The translations under genes and the position numbers were made by a program. The notes under the pieces were generated by a model, which searched no databases, was not told where the DNA came from, and saw nothing but the letters and a program-made list of their open reading frames with translations. Shown one piece after another: positions 39,482 to 42,130 of a stretch of DNA of 42,130 bases. Where the stretch lies: positions 1 through 42,130 of the forward strand of contig CAJGDB010000006.1 of assembly GCA_904502165.1 (NCBI GenBank), written 5' to 3'. This DNA comes from an uncultured Akkermansia sp. GTDB lineage: Bacteria > Verrucomicrobiota > Verrucomicrobiia > Verrucomicrobiales > Akkermansiaceae. The first letter of the stretch is position 1, and the number at the start of each line of letters is the position of its first letter.

Positions 39482-39994
39482 TCACATTACCGTGAGCACG
39501 AGCATGAGGCCCATGATGATGAGCTTGGCGAGCACGCCGGCCAGCAGGCCCAGCGTGGCCCCCATACCGGATTTGGCAGAATCGCGTGTGGATTTCTTCT
39601 GAAAGTAGAGCTCGGCCACAAATGCACCCAGGAATGGTCCCAGTATGATGCCGAAGGGGAATACAAAGAGCGCTCCTGCGAAAAGACCTATCATACTGCC
39701 CCAGAGGGCGTGCTTGCTGCCACCGAATTTGCGGGCACCCAGTGCTGTGGTGAGATTGTCCACCAGTGTGCCGAAAACAGCCAGCAGCACCAGGAGACAC
39801 CACACCCACCAGGCGGGGTAGGGCTCGCCGGTAGCCAAAGTGTAGCACACGCTGCCACCCAGGGCCACAAGACAGCCAGGATAGGGCAGAACCGCCCCCA
39901 GAAACCCCGCTATATACAGGAACAGCGCGGCGGTATACAGGGCTCCGGCAACGTAATCAAGCCCTGCAAACCAGTTGATGATATCGCTGAACAT
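39482..39994 (-). CDS. DUF456 family membrane protein
   Basis: 170 residues, four to five membrane helices. The family pattern is clear: GFLGAVLPYPGCLVALGGSVCY near the N-terminus, LDNLTTALGARKFGGSKHALWGSMIGLFAGAL and FPFGIILGPFLGAFVAELYF in the middle, and GVLAKLIIMGLML at the end. Function unknown. Begins 15 bases after typA stops, so it is likely in that operon. Confidence 0.85.
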   Translation of the reverse strand: MFSDIINWFAGLDYVAGALYTAALFLYIAGFLGAVLPYPGCLVALGGSVCYTLATGEPYPAWWVWCLLVLLAVFGTLVDNLTTALGARKFGGSKHALWGSMIGLFAGALFVFPFGIILGPFLGAFVAELYFQKKSTRDSAKSGMGATLGLLAGVLAKLIIMGLMLVLTVM

Positions 39995-40009
39995 GGGGGG
40001 AGGTGGGAA

Positions 40010-41842
40010 TCAGAGTTCCTTGGCGCGTATTTCGGAGCGCTTGCGTTCGGTAGCATTCAGCAGGCGCTTACGCATGCGGATGAAATGGGGGGTGGCTTCC
40101 ACCAGCTCATCGGGTTCAATATATTCGATGGCTCGCTCCAGAGAGAAGACTCGGGGCGGTGTGAGCTGGATGGAGTCGTTCTTTGTGGCTGAGCGATGGT
40201 TCGTGAGGTGCTTCTCGCGGGTAGGATTCACCGGAATATCAATATTCTTCGGGTTTTCACCCACAATCATGCCCTCATACACCTCATCGCCCGGGGCAAT
40301 GAAGAGTGAGCCGCGTTCCTCCATAGCCTGCAGGGCGTAGGGGCGGGCAATGCCGCCTTCCATGGAGATGAGCGTGCTGGTCTGGCGGGTGGTGATTTCA
40401 CCGGCATAGGGGGCGTACTCTTTGAAGAGATGGGAGAAGATGCCATGCCCGCTGGTCAGGTTCACCAGCTCGAATTCGAAACCGATGAGCCCGCGGGTGG
40501 GTATCGTGGCCTGAATGGTGGTGCGCCCGTTACCGCTGGATTCCATGTTTTCCAGAATGCCGCGGCGGTTGCCCAGAATACGCACGGTGCCGTTGGCGCA
40601 TTCGTCCGGCACCTCAATGAACACCGTCTCGAACGGCTCGCAGTTCACGCCATCAATCTCGCGCACAATCACCTTCGGGCGGGAGACCAGCACCTCGTAA
40701 TTCTCACGGCGCATCTGTTCCACCAGAATGGCAATCTGCATTGTGCCGCGGGCAGAAACGCTGAACACACCGGCCAGGTCTGTATCTTCCACTTTGATGG
40801 AGATGTTGGTACGCATCTCGCGCATCAGGCGGTCGCGGATGACGCGGCTCGTCACGTTCTTACCATCGCGCCCACCCAGCGGCCCGTCGTTAATGCTGAA
40901 CTCCATCTGCACGGTGGGCGGCTCAATCTTGACGAAAGGCAGAGGTTCACCCTCGGGGTCGGCGGTGAGGGTCTGGCCGATATCCACATCCTCGAATCCG
41001 GAAAGACCGATGATGTTGCCGGCTTCACCCACGGTGGAGTCGGTGGTCTGCAGGCCGCTGTATTCGAAAAGCTTGGTCACCTTGGCCTGCACGCGGGAAC
41101 CATCCTGGCGCAGCAGGTAGAGGGTGTCGCCCTTCTGCACGCGGCCACTTGTGATACGGCCTACCGCCACGCGGCCCACGTAGTCATCCCAGTCAATATT
41201 GGAGATAAGCATCTTGAATGGCTTATCGGGGTCTGCATCCTTCGGGGCGGGAATGTGCTTTACAATCTGGTGCAGCAGCGGTGTGCAATCCACCGGGGGC
41301 TCACCCTCAGGGCTGTTCATGAAATAGCCATCGCGGGCAGAGCCATACACAAAGGGTGCTTCAAACTGGGCCTCTGTGGCATTCAGGTCGAGCAGCAGCT
41401 CCAGCACCTGGTCGTGCACTTTCATGGGGTCGGCATGCGGGCGGTCTATCTTGTTGATGACCACAATGGGCAGCAAGCCTTCCTCCAGTGCCTTGCGAAG
41501 CACAAAACGCGTCTGCGCCTGCGGGCCTTCGTAGGCATCTACCACCAGAATCACGCCATCCACCATTTTCATCACACGCTCCACCTCGGCACCGAAGTCG
41601 GCATGGCCGGGGGTGTCAACAATGTTGATGGTGTAGTCATTCCAGTGAATGGAAGTGTTCTTGGCCTTGATGGTGATACCCTTTTCGCGCTCCAGGTCCA
41701 TGGAGTCCATGGCGCGTTCCTGTACCTCCTGGTTTTCGCGGTAGGTGCCGCCAGCCTTCAGGAGCTGGTCTACCAAGGTGGTCTTGCCGTGGTCTACGTG
41801 GGCGATAATCGCGAGATTGCGGAATTTGCTGGGATCACTCAT
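40010..41842 (-). CDS. typA: Ribosome-associated GTPase TypA/BipA
   Basis: 610 residues, translational GTPase that helps 50S assembly, notably under stress. G motifs: AHVDHGKTT (G1), EKGITI (G2), DTPGHADFG (G3), NKIDRPHADP (G4) and a SARDG-like G5; then domain II, EF-G-like domains and the BipA C-terminal domain (PTRGLIGFEFELVNLTSGHGIF, NHRSATKNDSIQLTPPRVFSLE, EYIEPDELVEATPHFIRMRKR). Start ATG 41842. First gene of an operon with DUF456. Confidence 0.97.
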   Translation of the reverse strand: MSDPSKFRNLAIIAHVDHGKTTLVDQLLKAGGTYRENQEVQERAMDSMDLEREKGITIKAKNTSIHWNDYTINIVDTPGHADFGAEVERVMKMVDGVILVVDAYEGPQAQTRFVLRKALEEGLLPIVVINKIDRPHADPMKVHDQVLELLLDLNATEAQFEAPFVYGSARDGYFMNSPEGEPPVDCTPLLHQIVKHIPAPKDADPDKPFKMLISNIDWDDYVGRVAVGRITSGRVQKGDTLYLLRQDGSRVQAKVTKLFEYSGLQTTDSTVGEAGNIIGLSGFEDVDIGQTLTADPEGEPLPFVKIEPPTVQMEFSINDGPLGGRDGKNVTSRVIRDRLMREMRTNISIKVEDTDLAGVFSVSARGTMQIAILVEQMRRENYEVLVSRPKVIVREIDGVNCEPFETVFIEVPDECANGTVRILGNRRGILENMESSGNGRTTIQATIPTRGLIGFEFELVNLTSGHGIFSHLFKEYAPYAGEITTRQTSTLISMEGGIARPYALQAMEERGSLFIAPGDEVYEGMIVGENPKNIDIPVNPTREKHLTNHRSATKNDSIQLTPPRVFSLERAIEYIEPDELVEATPHFIRMRKRLLNATERKRSEIRAKEL

Positions 41843-41884
41843 AACAAAAATAGTTGGTGGCCGGCTGCTGCGGCTGCGCCGCAG

Positions 41885-41919
41885 AGTCTAGCACACTCAT
41901 TGCGCTTTGAAAAGCGCAA
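41885..41919 (-). promoter_or_regulatory. typA promoter with a 20-bp palindrome over the -35 box
   Basis: Minus strand TAGACT (41890..41885) with TTTCAA (41912..41907) at 16 bases. The candidate -35 lies in the centre of the perfect palindrome TTGCGCTTT-GA-AAAGCGCAA (41900-41919). The palindrome may be a regulator site. ATG is about 43 bases after the -10, with an additional CTGCGGC/GCCGCAG hairpin at 41868-41884. Confidence 0.45.
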
Positions 41920-42020
41920 AGATGCGAAAAATGCTTGAAATTAACCGGAACGGGTCAAGATAAAAGTACTACCCGGTATTGCGTTTCATGCGGAATACTT
42001 GCCCTTGTGGTGTAACTTTG

Positions 42021-42048
42021 TTGCGAAAGCGAGGCTGGCTGTTATACT
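42021..42048 (+). promoter_or_regulatory. Promoter for an unseen downstream transcript
   Basis: TTGCGA (42021-42026), 16-base spacer, TATACT (42043-42048) on the plus strand. No ATG is present in the remaining 80 bases, so the transcript is either a non-coding RNA or an mRNA with a leader of 75 or more bases. No coding region was identified between 41891 and 42130. Confidence 0.5.
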
Positions 42049-42130
42049 GCCCCCAGCTTTTGAGCACACGGAACAGGTGCCCATATTACCCGAATTATAA
42101 CAGTACTCATATACCAATCCGGGGTTGGCC

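Noticed and set aside
41986..42084. 32-codon minus-strand frame beginning at 42084 with a TATAAT 9 bases upstream and a CSVC motif
   Set aside because: No -35 at a suitable distance, too short to support, and the region carries a plus-strand promoter; kept only as a note.

Overview
The window looks like a chromosomal segment of a Verrucomicrobiota bacterium, probably an Akkermansia relative. Pointers are a Minf_1886-family gene, a TIGR04073 (exosortase-associated) lipoprotein-size gene, an autotransporter barrel end, an alternative-heme-type radical SAM pair, fairly high GC, and almost no Shine-Dalgarno sequences. No rRNA, tRNA, IS element, phage gene or CRISPR array was seen. The assignment to Akkermansia itself is an inference.

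Layout. 1-500: end of an autotransporter, then a 3-prime intergenic region packed with a perfect inverted repeat, a 7-bp tandem repeat and an array of eight small GC-rich hairpins. 494-7424: pgi, rnd, rlmH, a Pro/Ala-rich membrane protein, an AmgK-like kinase overlapping a CHASE2-like membrane protein, a second hairpin array and a small secreted glucosaminidase-like protein. 7533-10610: operon of hexose-6-phosphate mutarotase, SanA-like protein and a divergent MenD-like ThDP enzyme. 10852-14911: a secreted/membrane orphan, a MATE exporter-bioG operon, aroB. 15054-27823: an eleven-gene respiratory complex I operon, nuoD-E-F-G-H-I-J-K-L-M-N; nuoA, nuoB and nuoC are not here. 28026-31408: an orphan gene, the TIGR04073 gene, and the coupled radical SAM pair ahbD-ahbC. 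31582-37048: rpsU, an O-antigen-ligase-like protein, a second Pro/Ala-rich membrane protein, two tandem thioredoxins and a secreted metalloprotease. 37136-41842: Minf_1886-aguA operon, aroD, typA-DUF456 operon. The last 200 bases hold a promoter for something beyond the window.

How it works together. Complex I feeds electrons from NADH to the quinone pool; a MenD-family gene (menaquinone branch, if functional) and two heme-type radical SAM enzymes are compatible with a respiratory chain, though no oxidase is visible. pgi and the mutarotase serve hexose phosphates, aroB and aroD are two separate steps of the shikimate route, and rlmH, rpsU and typA serve the ribosome.

The strongest cross-cutting signal is promoter architecture. 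At least a dozen genes on both strands have a TTGnnn-16/17-TAnnnT promoter whose -10 box ends only 6-10 bases before the start codon, which predicts leaderless mRNAs. Inside the nuo operon none of the internal starts has a Shine-Dalgarno sequence. The other novelty candidates are two related hairpin arrays and four period-7 tandem repeats, all located at gene 3-prime ends.
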